Positions 1 through 5,439 of a stretch of DNA of 20,532 nt are shown piece by piece. Source of the DNA: Clostridia bacterium (GTDB lineage Bacteria > Bacillota_A > Clostridia > Christensenellales > Aristaeellaceae); the NCBI GenBank assembly GCA_017530275.1, contig JAFXMP010000070.1:1-20532 (forward strand). The letters are read 5' to 3'. Below the pieces are notes generated by a model. It saw nothing but the letters and a program-made list of their open reading frames with translations. It was not told where the DNA came from and ran no database searches. A program made the position numbers and the translations under genes. How positions within the stretch are numbered: position 1 is the first letter of the stretch; each line of letters opens with the position of its first letter.

Positions 1-2
1 AT

Positions 3-341
3 CCTGATTCACCATACGCTTGTGATCGAGACGGAAAAACAATTGTTGATGGTGAAATCCGGCAGGTATTGAAAGATAATGACTATTCTTATATAACTAC
101 AACTGAGCTTGCTTATGAACGTGCTGCTTATGAGAATTATTGTAAAACAAGATTAAATACTGACGTAAACTTGACAACGGTTCTCATCCCTTGGATTGAT
201 GTAAATAAGAAAATACGTTATACTTCTCCAAAGACTGGCGAAATATTACAGTATTTAGTAAAAGAAGTTCAAATGGATTTAGTCGGGTTTACAATGACTA
301 TGAAGTTATCGCGTTTTTATAATGCCTACCCATGGTTATAA
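3..341 (+). CDS. C-terminal end of a phage tail-type protein (DUF5048-like), truncated by the window edge
   Basis: The frame is open from the first bases, so this is the last 112 codons of a longer gene and no start is visible. The C-terminus reads as a run of strands closing with a segment of the kind FTMTMKLSRFYNAYPW. To me this resembles the end of DUF5048-type tail or baseplate-associated proteins of clostridial phages, which close with a similar T-M-T-V/M-x-x-x-RFYPYYP segment. It also has a YTSPKTGEI loop and an N-terminal stretch with a D-x-D-G-K turn. The next gene starts 12 nt downstream, suggesting the end of the rightward late operon. The family name is from memory of the motif; that it is a phage structural gene end is an inference from sequence and position. 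Confidence 0.55.
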   Translation, partial: PDSPYACDRDGKTIVDGEIRQVLKDNDYSYITTTELAYERAAYENYCKTRLNTDVNLTTVLIPWIDVNKKIRYTSPKTGEILQYLVKEVQMDLVGFTMTMKLSRFYNAYPWL

Positions 342-353
342 AGAGGTGATAGT

Positions 354-761
354 ATGAAAAAATGTATTGTTTTGATTCTTTTAGTTATATGTTTGGTTAT
401 ATCAATCAATCCAACTAAATCAGAATATGTGAAGAATTCTTCTACTGATATGTATTATTGTATAGATTCTGAGGCGTTTTCTAATGGCATGAAAGTGATT
501 GTACCTGAAATTGTAGATGCTATGATGGTTGAAATAGAAGAAGATTCGATTACAGTATATAAAAGCGGAGTAGTTGATGGGTTATTCTATTTTCCTTATA
601 TACCTGATAATATTAGAATTGTAGCTTTGTTTGATGGTATGAACATTATTACTGGTGGTTTTTCTATTATTTCTGATACATGTATTCATACATATTTCTG
701 GATTTCGGATTTTGATAATTTGAAAACTGATAATGGAATGGTATTGCTTTTGATCAGATGA
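354..761 (+). CDS. small secreted or membrane-anchored protein, unknown function
   Basis: This 135-residue protein begins with a classic export signal: two lysines, then a hydrophobic stretch over about residues 4-18, then a polar region near Asn19-Lys22. There is no lipobox cysteine, so it may be cleaved by signal peptidase I or stay anchored by the N-terminus. The rest is rich in Ile, Val, Tyr and Asp and predicts as mostly beta. I do not recognise a family. The ribosome site AGAGGTG (342-348) directly follows the tail gene's stop, so the two are probably translated from the same late message. It could be a lysogenic-conversion or surface-exclusion protein, but nothing in the sequence proves that. 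Confidence 0.7.
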   Translation: MKKCIVLILLVICLVISINPTKSEYVKNSSTDMYYCIDSEAFSNGMKVIVPEIVDAMMVEIEEDSITVYKSGVVDGLFYFPYIPDNIRIVALFDGMNIITGGFSIISDTCIHTYFWISDFDNLKTDNGMVLLLIR

Positions 762-782
762 TGAAACGGAAACATGGTGGCG

Positions 783-965
783 AGGTTGTAAAGACAGGGG
801 TATGCCTTTGTTTTAGTTAGCAGCCATATTTACTTCCGCACAAAGGCTATGCTCAAGAGGGTGCGGCCTCTAAGACAGCATAGGCATAACGTTTACCAAT
901 GTACGATAACATTGTGGGATTCAAATACGCTTTTCGGTGTGCGGCGCAGAAACACCGATTTTCTA
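783..965 (+). ncRNA. candidate structured RNA of unknown class
   Basis: This non-coding stretch lies between the late genes and the toxin-antitoxin promoter and holds several inverted repeats. GCCTTTGT (804-811) pairs with ACAAAGGC (840-847). CTATGCT (847-853) pairs with AGCATAG (877-883) and encloses AGAGG/CCTCT (856-860/867-871). CAATGT (897-902) pairs with ACATTG (909-914). TCGGTGT (934-940) pairs with ACACCGA (952-958) and is followed by TTTTCT, as in a terminator. The GTGCGG loop (861-866) is complementary to CCGCAC (836-841), which could make a pseudoknot, and GTGCGG recurs at 939-944. TATGCC (801-806) can also pair with GGCATA (883-888), so alternative folds exist. The strand is assumed from the T-run. 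It could instead be a relic of a mobile element end; I recognise no known family. Confidence 0.35.
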
Positions 966-988
966 ACCCTTCATTCCAAATATTGCTA

Positions 989-1017
989 TTGACAAGATAG
1001 CAAGTTTGGCATATAAT
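989..1017 (+). promoter_or_regulatory. consensus sigma-A promoter of the type III toxin-antitoxin operon
   Basis: A perfect TTGACA (989-994) and a perfect TATAAT (1012-1017) are separated by 17 nt. Transcription should start near 1024, at the foot of a hairpin that opens the antitoxin RNA. It is the best promoter match I noticed in the window, as expected for an antitoxin RNA that must be made in excess. Confidence 0.9.
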
Positions 1018-1046
1018 ATGAGTGAAGATAGGAAAACTATCTTCCG

Positions 1047-1172
1047 AAGGTGTCCCGCCACCTATATCCCAAGTGTGGAACATTAAAGAAGGCGTTTCGC
1101 TGCCTATACACCAAATGCGAAGCATTAAAGAAGGCGTCCCGCTGCCTACATCCCAAATGTGGAACATTAAAG
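1047..1172 (+). repeat. three tandem 42-nt antitoxin repeats
   Basis: The units are 1047-1088, 1089-1130 and 1131-1172, with no spacers. Each starts AAGG and ends ATTAAAG. Differences are compensatory: T1051-A1060 in unit 1 becomes C1093-G1102 in unit 2 (stem 1). C1055-G1078 becomes T1097-A1120, and G1057-T1076 becomes G1099-C1118 (stem 2). A competing local hairpin AATGC/GCATT is also possible at the 3' side of the unit. Confidence 0.93.
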
Positions 1173-1177
1173 AGATT

Positions 1178-1203
1178 AGAGGGGGAGCAATCCCCCTCTT
1201 TTC
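1178..1203 (+). terminator. intrinsic terminator between antitoxin repeats and toxin gene
   Basis: AGAGGGGGA (1178-1186) pairs perfectly with TCCCCCTCT (1191-1199) around a GCAA tetraloop, followed by TTTTC. In type III loci a terminator here lets most transcripts stop after the antitoxin, so toxin is made only by readthrough. The short T-run fits a leaky terminator. Confidence 0.9.
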
Positions 1204-1218
1204 TACAGAAGGGTACAG

Positions 1219-1791
1219 ATGACGGAAGTAACATTTGAGAACTTTGGGTTCTACCGTATTGATAGTGCGTACTTAAAGTATTTGCACAATATTGACTGCG
1301 AAGTTCAATACACCGACGAAAAAGATTATGACAAAAAACCTTTCATTGGCATTCTTGTATTGATTGGGGATTATGATTATTTTATTCCTTTATCTTCACC
1401 CAAAGATAAGCATAAGTCTTTCAGAAAAGTTGGGAGGGATTATTATTTAATTTATCAACCGATTGACCAGACTGATATTAAGAAGAATGATATTATTGTA
1501 CAATATCAGGATGGAAGTAGTGACAAACTCCTTGCTTTTTTAGACATAAAGAAAATGATTCCAGTTCCAAAGCAAGTATACTTAAAGGTCGATTTCAACA
1601 AAGAGCCGGATAAAGACTATGTTGCACTTTTGATGAAAGAGTACTTATTTTGCCAACAGATTCAAAATGGTATTTGTACGAAAGCGTCAAAAGTATATGA
1701 AGCGCAGAAGAAAACAGGAAAAGTCCATCAGTTTTTCTGTAATTACGCAAAACTTGAAGTTGCATGTGACCAGTATCAAAAAGAAAGCTAA
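1219..1791 (+). CDS. toxN: type III toxin, ToxN/AbiQ-family endoribonuclease
   Basis: Proteins of this family are sequence-specific endoribonucleases that cut cellular and phage RNA and are held inactive by their repeat RNA antitoxin. Many act in abortive infection. The 190-residue length is usual. Family hallmarks visible here are the N-terminal FYRIDSAYLKYL segment (11-22), the PFIGILVLI strand (41-49), and the signature PLSSPKDKHKSF (57-68), whose Ser-Pro-Lys segment corresponds to the active-site region of ToxN/AbiQ. A DIKKMIPVP strand follows around 109-117, then a C-terminal KASKVYEAQ helix. The start at 1219 is supported by AGAAGGG (1207-1213) five bases upstream. The gene follows its antitoxin repeats and leaky terminator and has its own terminator. 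Its place beside the attachment site marks it as a phage accessory (moron) locus, likely protecting the lysogen from other phages. Confidence 0.9.
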   Translation: MTEVTFENFGFYRIDSAYLKYLHNIDCEVQYTDEKDYDKKPFIGILVLIGDYDYFIPLSSPKDKHKSFRKVGRDYYLIYQPIDQTDIKKNDIIVQYQDGSSDKLLAFLDIKKMIPVPKQVYLKVDFNKEPDKDYVALLMKEYLFCQQIQNGICTKASKVYEAQKKTGKVHQFFCNYAKLEVACDQYQKES

Positions 1792-1799
1792 TAATGATA

Positions 1800-1829
1800 G
1801 GCAATGGCGAAAGCTGTTGCCAATTTTTT
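1800..1829 (+). terminator. terminator of the toxin-antitoxin operon
   Basis: GGCAATGGC (1800-1808) pairs with GCTGTTGCC (1813-1821) around a GAAA tetraloop, giving nine pairs including two G-U pairs. Six T residues follow at 1824-1829. It begins nine bases after the toxN stop. Confidence 0.88.
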
Positions 1830-1848
1830 ACATTATTCTGCAATATTG

Positions 1849-1898
1849 TAAAAATAAACCATTATCAAAGCATCACCGCAATGGTGTTTTGATAATGG
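1849..1898 (-). terminator. long hairpin, probably terminating leftward transcripts from the integrase/tRNA side
   Basis: CCATTATCAAA (1859-1869) is perfectly complementary to TTTGATAATGG (1888-1898), with a further CACC/GGTG pair inside. On the minus strand the hairpin is followed by TTTATTTTTAC (1858-1848), a good U-tract; the plus side lacks one. It faces the toxN terminator, so the two convergent operons are insulated here. Confidence 0.7.
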
Positions 1899-1908
1899 CT
1901 TACAAAAT

Positions 1909-1959
1909 CTTGAAAAAATAGTAGAAAGCTAATTTCTGCATCTTTAATCATTTTTCAAG
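1909..1959. repeat. 9-bp inverted repeat beside the attachment site
   Basis: CTTGAAAAA (1909-1917) is repeated in inverted form as TTTTTCAAG (1951-1959), 33 nt apart, on the left flank of the tRNA-derived site. Paired arm sites flanking a core are common for tyrosine integrases, but this use is only an inference. Confidence 0.35.
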
Positions 1960-1981
1960 GTTCGGATTCTGGCTCTCAACT

Positions 1982-2020
1982 ATGTCAACGTGGCGCTCTA
2001 ACCAACTGAGCTATAATCCC
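1982..2020 (-). other. probable attP core: 5' half of a tRNA-Val(GAC) gene
   Basis: Read on the minus strand, the first 39 nt match a tRNA from base 1 through the anticodon loop. There is an acceptor strand GGGATTA (2020-2014), D-stem GCTC/GAGC, D-loop AGTTGGTTA, anticodon 5' strand CCACG and loop TTGACAT, giving anticodon GAC (valine). After base 1982 the match ends. The next bases AGTTG do not restore the anticodon stem, no TTC-type T-loop follows, and no TAATCCC acceptor strand appears. Tyrosine integrases commonly cross over in tRNA anticodon or T loops, and an integrase gene lies 153 nt away. Phage genes lie on both sides, so this is best read as attP. A decayed phage tRNA gene is the alternative. 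Confidence 0.72.
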
Positions 2021-2043
2021 GCGCTGTTCCTGAGAACGGTGGT

Positions 2044-2072
2044 ATTATAACACATTTTGGGTAGAAATGCAA
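2044..2072 (-). promoter_or_regulatory. sigma-A promoter upstream of the tRNA half-gene
   Basis: On the minus strand TTGCAT (2072-2067) and a perfect TATAAT (2049-2044) are separated by 17 nt. Transcription would start near 2037, about 17 nt before the tRNA 5' end. The promoter lies on the integrase side, so the phage appears to carry its own promoter for the tRNA it would rebuild on integration. Confidence 0.8.
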
Positions 2073-2097
2073 GATGAAAATTGAGAATTTTTCATGC

Positions 2098-2113
2098 TGC
2101 ATAACGTTATGCA
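2098..2113. promoter_or_regulatory. 16-bp perfect palindrome between attP and the integrase
   Basis: TGCATAACGTTATGCA is a perfect palindrome. It lies between the integrase stop and the tRNA promoter. Its position suggests a dimeric protein site, perhaps for an excisionase, integrase accessory factor or repressor. Neighbouring inverted repeats ATGAAAA/TTTTCAT (about 2074-2095) and CCTTAT/ATAAGG (about 2157-2171) make this strip unusually symmetrical. Confidence 0.5.
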
Positions 2114-2172
2114 TCGGGAAAATTGTCACAGTTTTGCCATGGGCATTTTCTGAAACCCTTATATCATAAGGC

Positions 2173-3465
2173 TTAGACGGTGTTTTTTTGTGCCACAGAA
2201 TTGCCACGGATATACTCTTGGTTGAGCAATTCCAACGTATTTTTATGCTTCATAACGCCTTCATGTCTCGTCCTGGCGTAAACTGTTTCAACCATCCTTG
2301 TGTCCGCGTGTCCCATTAAGTCCGCTACTTGGGCGGAGGTCAGGCCGCTTTCCTTCATCTGAGTTCCGAAGGTGGTTCGCCAGTCGTGGTTGTTGAAACC
2401 TTTAATTCCCAGGATTTCAAAAGCTCTGCGATATAGTTTTCCAAACGAGGACATGGCAATAGCTCGACTACAATCTTCGCCGTGAATAATGAAGCCGGTT
2501 TTGTTTTCAACTGGTAGGAGAATATCCAACAACGGCTGCGGTATGATAAAGGAACGCTCAGAGTGTTTTGTTTTTGGGTTGTCCTTTATGATAGGGCGAT
2601 TGTTGTCTGGATATACTGCTACCCGTTGTACAGTGCCATATCCTTCTTTAAGGTTGATGTGTTCCCAGCCCAGGCCAAGAATTTCTTCTCTGCGCAGGCC
2701 GGTATATATCAGAAATCCCATGTAAAGCCGTTGCTGTTCGTCTTTAAGCAAAGGGACTTCTTTTTTCACACGATCTACTTCCTTGTCTGGAAGCGCTTTG
2801 TGATGGCCGGAAGGTTTTCCATTATTGCTTAGTAACTTAGCTTTAAAAGGAGATTCGGATATGATTTTCATTTCTGTAGCAATAGAGAGGATTCGACTGA
2901 GCAGGCCGCCGATTCTGTCAATGGATTTTTCGTTTATATCTTGTTTTGCTCCGTGAGAACTTGCGTTGGCAAGCCAATCGTAAAACTCCTGGATTGTGGC
3001 AAGAGTAAGCTCGTCCATTGGTTTTTCCCCCATAAACGGTAAAATGTACAATTGCAAATACCGTTCATAATTGCTTTTCGTTGTAGCGGCAAGTTTATTG
3101 ATGAAGGATTTTCTATAAGTAGTATCAATGAATTCTGTTATTGTTGGTACAGGTTTTTTCTCTTTTGGTCTGCAAAGAAATTCTTGGAATTTTCCGTCTG
3201 TATCCTTCTTATTCCTGCCGTTGAAACGAATAGTTTGCGGATTGCCTTGTTCATCAATATAAGAATAGGATTCTCTGTACATATTCAATTCTCCCTCTTT
3301 ATTAGATGAACAGATTTCGCTTTCTACTATTTGGTTTTCAAGATTCGGCGGCGCGTGTAGTATTTGCTGAATCGCTGTTTGTGCCGCAATTTTAGCTACA
3401 CGCTCCAATTCGGCTTCAGTATACATTGGTTGATTGAAATTGTCAACTGAAGATTTTGTATCCAT
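2173..3465 (-). CDS. int: tyrosine recombinase, phage integrase
   Basis: This 430-residue protein catalyses site-specific integration and excision. An N-terminal region (about 1-100) is followed by a SAM-like core-binding domain (about 105-205, TTKSNYERYLQLYILPFMG) and the catalytic domain (about 225-410). Visible catalytic residues are Arg258 in TGLRREE, a lysine near 298-300 in the beta-hairpin, His360 and Arg363 in NNHDWRTTF, His386 in LMGHAD, and nucleophile Tyr396 in ETVYART. All expected residues are present, so it should be active. The start is supported by AGGAGG just upstream. It sits beside the tRNA-derived attachment site. A strong terminator lies only about 20 nt upstream with no promoter between, so expression seems to depend on readthrough. 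Confidence 0.95.
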   Translation of the reverse strand: MDTKSSVDNFNQPMYTEAELERVAKIAAQTAIQQILHAPPNLENQIVESEICSSNKEGELNMYRESYSYIDEQGNPQTIRFNGRNKKDTDGKFQEFLCRPKEKKPVPTITEFIDTTYRKSFINKLAATTKSNYERYLQLYILPFMGEKPMDELTLATIQEFYDWLANASSHGAKQDINEKSIDRIGGLLSRILSIATEMKIISESPFKAKLLSNNGKPSGHHKALPDKEVDRVKKEVPLLKDEQQRLYMGFLIYTGLRREEILGLGWEHINLKEGYGTVQRVAVYPDNNRPIIKDNPKTKHSERSFIIPQPLLDILLPVENKTGFIIHGEDCSRAIAMSSFGKLYRRAFEILGIKGFNNHDWRTTFGTQMKESGLTSAQVADLMGHADTRMVETVYARTRHEGVMKHKNTLELLNQEYIRGNSVAQKNTV

Positions 3466-3480
3466 AATTCCTCCTAAAGT

Positions 3481-3514
3481 AAAAATAAGCCGTAGGGCTT
3501 TTACGCCCTACGGC
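3481..3514 (-). terminator. intrinsic terminator just upstream of the integrase
   Basis: A perfect 10-bp stem, GCCGTAGGGC (3489-3498) with GCCCTACGGC (3505-3514), has a six-base loop. Leftward transcripts run into TTATTTTT after it. It ends the long leftward early operon and separates it from int. Confidence 0.88.
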
Positions 3515-3517
3515 AAA

Positions 3518-3535
3518 TTGAAAATGTATTTTCAA
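3518..3535. repeat. 18-bp palindrome copy 1 (TTGAAAATGTATTTTCAA)
   Basis: This copy extends to a 22-bp palindrome (3516-3537). It overlaps the stop codon of the DUF6275 gene and abuts the int terminator. Three further copies lie at 8195, 14325 and 19734. Confidence 0.8.
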
Positions 3536-3816
3536 TTCTGGGGATAGATTCTGCAAGCAGAGCATTCTTCCAAAGGTTCAGGACTATTGTGATATACACG
3601 ATTGGATTCTTTCGTATACTTATCAATGTAGAATTCATCTGCATCACCGTTATAGGTAATCTCATAATAGGGGCTGCCGGAAACGGTTGTACTCAGCATA
3701 GCCTTGTTGTTCTGAAGAATTTTGCTGATCCAGACAATAAATACATCGTCGATATTTACGCCAACATCTTCGGCAACGATGTTTTTGGAAATAGACTCAA
3801 ATTTGTTGTTGCTCAT
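3532..3816 (-). CDS. DUF6275 family phage protein
   Basis: The 94-residue product carries the pattern I associate with DUF6275, a small Firmicutes phage family: DDVFIVWISKILQNNKAMLSTT, then YYEITYNGDADEFYIDKY. Function is unknown; it is usually in early or lysogeny-side clusters. I place the start at ATG 3816, where ATGA overlaps the upstream regulator's stop and GGAGAG lies upstream, rather than at 3831. The C-terminal CSACRIYPQN has two cysteines without partners. The last codons overlap the repeated 18-bp palindrome. It is the last gene before the terminator that precedes int. Confidence 0.8.
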   Translation of the reverse strand: MSNNKFESISKNIVAEDVGVNIDDVFIVWISKILQNNKAMLSTTVSGSPYYEITYNGDADEFYIDKYTKESNRVYHNSPEPLEECSACRIYPQN

Positions 3817-4109
3817 AATTTTTCTCTCCATCCTTTCAAAATTGTAGACATTTCATTGATTTTCTCGGTAAGCTGTGTGCTGAGATCACCGGGAAGATCA
3901 CCGTTTGCAATGATAAGAGATTTCAGGCTTGTGACTCCCGTTTCGATTTCGCCGGTGTAATCATACTTTTTTAGGATGATTTTGTCCCGATCTTCTATGT
4001 ATATTTCCAAAGCAGTGTTTTCATGAATATGCATAAGGCGGCGTATTTCTTTTGGAAGCACGATGCGGCCAAGATCGTCTACGCGCCGGATAATGCCCGT
4101 TACTCTCAT
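3813..4109 (-). CDS. AbrB/SpoVT-type transcriptional regulator
   Basis: The first 50 residues form a textbook SpoVT-AbrB swapped-hairpin DNA-binding domain: TGIIRRVDDLGRIVLPKEIRR, followed by an IHENTALEIYIEDRDKIILKKY strand pair. AbrB-type proteins bind AT-rich DNA as dimers or tetramers and act in transition-state control, sporulation or lysogeny decisions. The C-terminal half (about 55-98) is helical and may be a ligand or oligomer domain, shorter than the GAF domain of SpoVT. It overlaps the genes on both sides by the ATGA pattern, so it is translationally coupled. It is a candidate for binding the AT-rich palindromes in this window, but that is speculation. Confidence 0.88.
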   Translation of the reverse strand: MRVTGIIRRVDDLGRIVLPKEIRRLMHIHENTALEIYIEDRDKIILKKYDYTGEIETGVTSLKSLIIANGDLPGDLSTQLTEKINEMSTILKGWREKL

Positions 4110-4300
4110 ATGAATTCCTCCTTTGCTTTGCTGATTGCATCAATCATTTTCTGTTCTTCTTGTCTTAATTCTTCTTCTAAATCAGGAAAAACATCCAAAA
4201 TTCTTGCTGTGGCATCATATTGAATAAACTCTTGCCTAAGAACGGAGAGAATGCTATCCAGCGCGGCATAGCTAAAAAGATGTCCCGTGAAGATAAACAT
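4106..4300 (-). CDS. small acidic helical protein, unknown
   Basis: This 64-residue product is unrecognised. An N-terminal hydrophobic start (MFIFTGHLFSYAAL) is followed by a strongly charged helix, DLEEELRQEEQKMIDAISKAKEEF, that should form a coiled coil. Its stop overlaps the regulator's ATG. The start is uncertain: the upstream ribosome site GGGAG is better spaced for an ATG in another frame, and an internal start would lose the hydrophobic N-terminus. Confidence 0.55.
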   Translation of the reverse strand: MFIFTGHLFSYAALDSILSVLRQEFIQYDATARILDVFPDLEEELRQEEQKMIDAISKAKEEFI

Positions 4301-4356
4301 TCATCCATGCTTCTCCCATCGTTTGCAGACCGCATAACAATCCCAGGCGGCAGGCT

Positions 4357-4527
4357 TCACGTAGATTCATTATTCCCACCAACTTTCAATTCTTGCCCGT
4401 CTTCCAAAGTGTCGTTATAAATGGTGCCAAGCGTCCATTTAGTTTGGATGCCTTTTGAAATGGTAGGATATAAAGCGTTTACAATAATAGCCCGCGTATT
4501 ATCTGGCAAATCAAGCGTTATCTTCAT
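4357..4527 (-). CDS. small hypothetical phage protein (56 aa)
   Basis: The start at 4527 is chosen because GGAGG lies at ideal distance and the gene then overlaps the upstream gene's end by 17 nt; the longer upstream reading is in a shadow frame. The product begins MKITLDLPDNTRAIIVNAL. This resembles short phage proteins with a KITLDLPD-type opening strand. No catalytic motif is visible and the function is unknown. Confidence 0.7.
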   Translation of the reverse strand: MKITLDLPDNTRAIIVNALYPTISKGIQTKWTLGTIYNDTLEDGQELKVGGNNEST

Positions 4528-4873
4528 TTTGTTCCTCCGATAATGATTCAATATCAAATGTAGGCGCTCTGAAACCTTGAATGTATTCCCCATCATTTGT
4601 TTTTACTTGACATAATTCAAGGGCGATTACCATTCGTTCAAGATCGCTGCCGTTCGCGTTCAGAAATTCGCGGGTGGCTTTATATGCTTCAATGGACGGG
4701 ACATGGCGGATATAATCGAGGAAGGCGCACTGGACAATGCCGCGCAGGGTTGACGCTGTGTAGTATTCTATCGGACAAATACATTCAATGCTCATGTATT
4801 TGGCAATCATATGAAAAGCATCATTGATATACCGCTTGATGATAAAAATGATATTCAGCGTTCGATCATCCAT
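4511..4873 (-). CDS. hypothetical phage protein (120 aa)
   Basis: I do not recognise this protein. It is mostly helical, with hydrophobic segments near the N-terminus (MDDRTLNIIFIIKRYIND) and an acidic tail (SLSEEQNEDNA). The start at 4873 is supported by a GGAGG nine bases upstream and an 8-nt overlap with the preceding zinc-ribbon gene; an in-frame ATG at 4906 lies deeper inside that gene. It is co-transcribed with its neighbours. Confidence 0.7.
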   Translation of the reverse strand: MDDRTLNIIFIIKRYINDAFHMIAKYMSIECICPIEYYTASTLRGIVQCAFLDYIRHVPSIEAYKATREFLNANGSDLERMVIALELCQVKTNDGEYIQGFRAPTFDIESLSEEQNEDNA

Positions 4874-5123
4874 TGTCTGTGTCCTCCATTTCCATTTTTG
4901 CCCCACAGTTTGGGCAGTAATTCATAAATTTGGCAACAATACCCCATACTTGTTTACATTCGCTGCAATGCCAATGATAAAGTCTGTCTGTTTCTTCTAC
5001 CCATTTTCCATGAACAACGGGTACGGCATCAACAGAAGGAAGTTTTTCAAATTCCGCCCGGAAAACAACAAAGTTTTCATCAAGAAGTTTTAATATGGCT
5101 TTGCGGCTGATTAAATCATTCAT
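4866..5123 (-). CDS. small zinc-ribbon phage protein
   Basis: The 85-residue product starts MNDLISRKAILKLL, the opening of a common family of small Firmicutes phage proteins. It has a VDAVPVVHGKW linker and ends in a zinc ribbon with two CxxC pairs: CSEC (about 55-58) and CPNC (about 74-77). The usual role is unknown; the ribbon may bind nucleic acid or protein. The start at 5123 is preferred over an ATG at 5174 because the N-terminal family motif begins there. It follows a tiny membrane peptide gene by five bases. Confidence 0.82.
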   Translation of the reverse strand: MNDLISRKAILKLLDENFVVFRAEFEKLPSVDAVPVVHGKWVEETDRLYHWHCSECKQVWGIVAKFMNYCPNCGAKMEMEDTDNG

Positions 5124-5128
5124 TGTTA

Positions 5129-5209
5129 TCAATTCTTCTCCCATATCCATACGCAAAAACAAATTGTAGCGCAAATAATCGCTAATTTAACAATGGAAAC
5201 CCATTCCAT
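5129..5209 (-). CDS. 26-residue single-span membrane peptide
   Basis: A strong ribosome site, GGAGGAGAAGTA, precedes ATG 5209. The frame encodes MEWVSIVKLAIICATICFCV followed by WIWEKN, a single membrane span with a short charged tail. It fills an otherwise empty strip between the lipoprotein and the zinc-ribbon gene and ends five bases before the latter's start. Function is unknown; tiny membrane peptides of this kind occur in phage early regions. Support is the ribosome site, composition and tight packing only. Confidence 0.6.
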   Translation of the reverse strand: MEWVSIVKLAIICATICFCVWIWEKN

Positions 5210-5223
5210 TACTTCTCCTCCAT

Positions 5224-5439
5224 TCATTTTGAGCGCTCCTTTTCCAAATGAACAACAACATCATACCCATTTTCAGTTTCTACGATGGAATATGCGTCCT
5301 CACAAAAAGTATATCCCTTTCGCACATAAACACTGATATTGGCGTTTCCTATTTTTCTTTGAATAAGAACCTTCTGACAGCCCGTAAACATGATTGCAAA
5401 AAGAATCAGCAAGATAAGTAACCATTTTTTACTATTCAT
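5224..5439 (-). CDS. small predicted lipoprotein
   Basis: This 71-residue product has a type II signal: MNSKK, a hydrophobic core (LLILLILFAIM), then a lipobox FTGC with the lipidated Cys near residue 21. The mature part is about 50 residues and contains one further Cys, so no internal disulphide is likely. A GTG at 5445 adds two residues and has AAGGGG four bases upstream; ATG 5439 is an equally possible start. It overlaps the end of the frameshifted DUF551 gene. Phage lipoproteins can act in superinfection exclusion, but nothing here is specific. Confidence 0.78.
   Translation of the reverse strand: MNSKKWLLILLILFAIMFTGCQKVLIQRKIGNANISVYVRKGYTFCEDAYSIVETENGYDVVVHLEKERSK

Larger units (their letters stand above)
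1024..1203 (+). ncRNA. toxI: type III antitoxin RNA (ToxI-like) precursor
   Basis: The predicted transcript opens with a perfect 8-bp hairpin (GAAGATAG 1024-1031 with CTATCTTC 1037-1044, loop GAAAA). Three 42-nt tandem repeats follow, then a strong hairpin terminator, then the toxin gene, which is the canonical order of type III systems. In known members each repeat folds as an H-type pseudoknot that binds and inhibits one toxin monomer, and the toxin itself cuts the precursor at A-rich junctions. Here each repeat can form stem 1, AGGYG with YRCCT, whose loop pairs downstream with GTGG or GCGAA (second helix). Both helices show compensatory changes between repeats. The unit junctions read TTAAAGAAGG, a plausible cleavage site. 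The RNA role is inferred from architecture and covariation. Confidence 0.87.

Noticed and set aside
783..965. Group II intron 5' end (GTGCG motif at 861)
   Set aside because: GTGCG alone is not enough; no reverse transcriptase, domain V hairpin or split gene is present.
1047..1172. CRISPR array
   Set aside because: The 42-nt units are directly adjacent with no spacers, only three copies, and followed by a ToxN gene rather than cas genes.
853..1238. Short repetitive ORFs on both strands over the repeats
   Set aside because: They exist only because 42 is divisible by three, so every frame repeats; they lack ribosome sites and overlap the promoter, RNA repeats and terminator.
1945..2020. A complete functional tRNA-Val gene
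   Set aside because: The 3' half fails: the anticodon stem is mismatched, no T-loop of the TTC type is present, and no sequence pairs with the GGGATTA acceptor strand.
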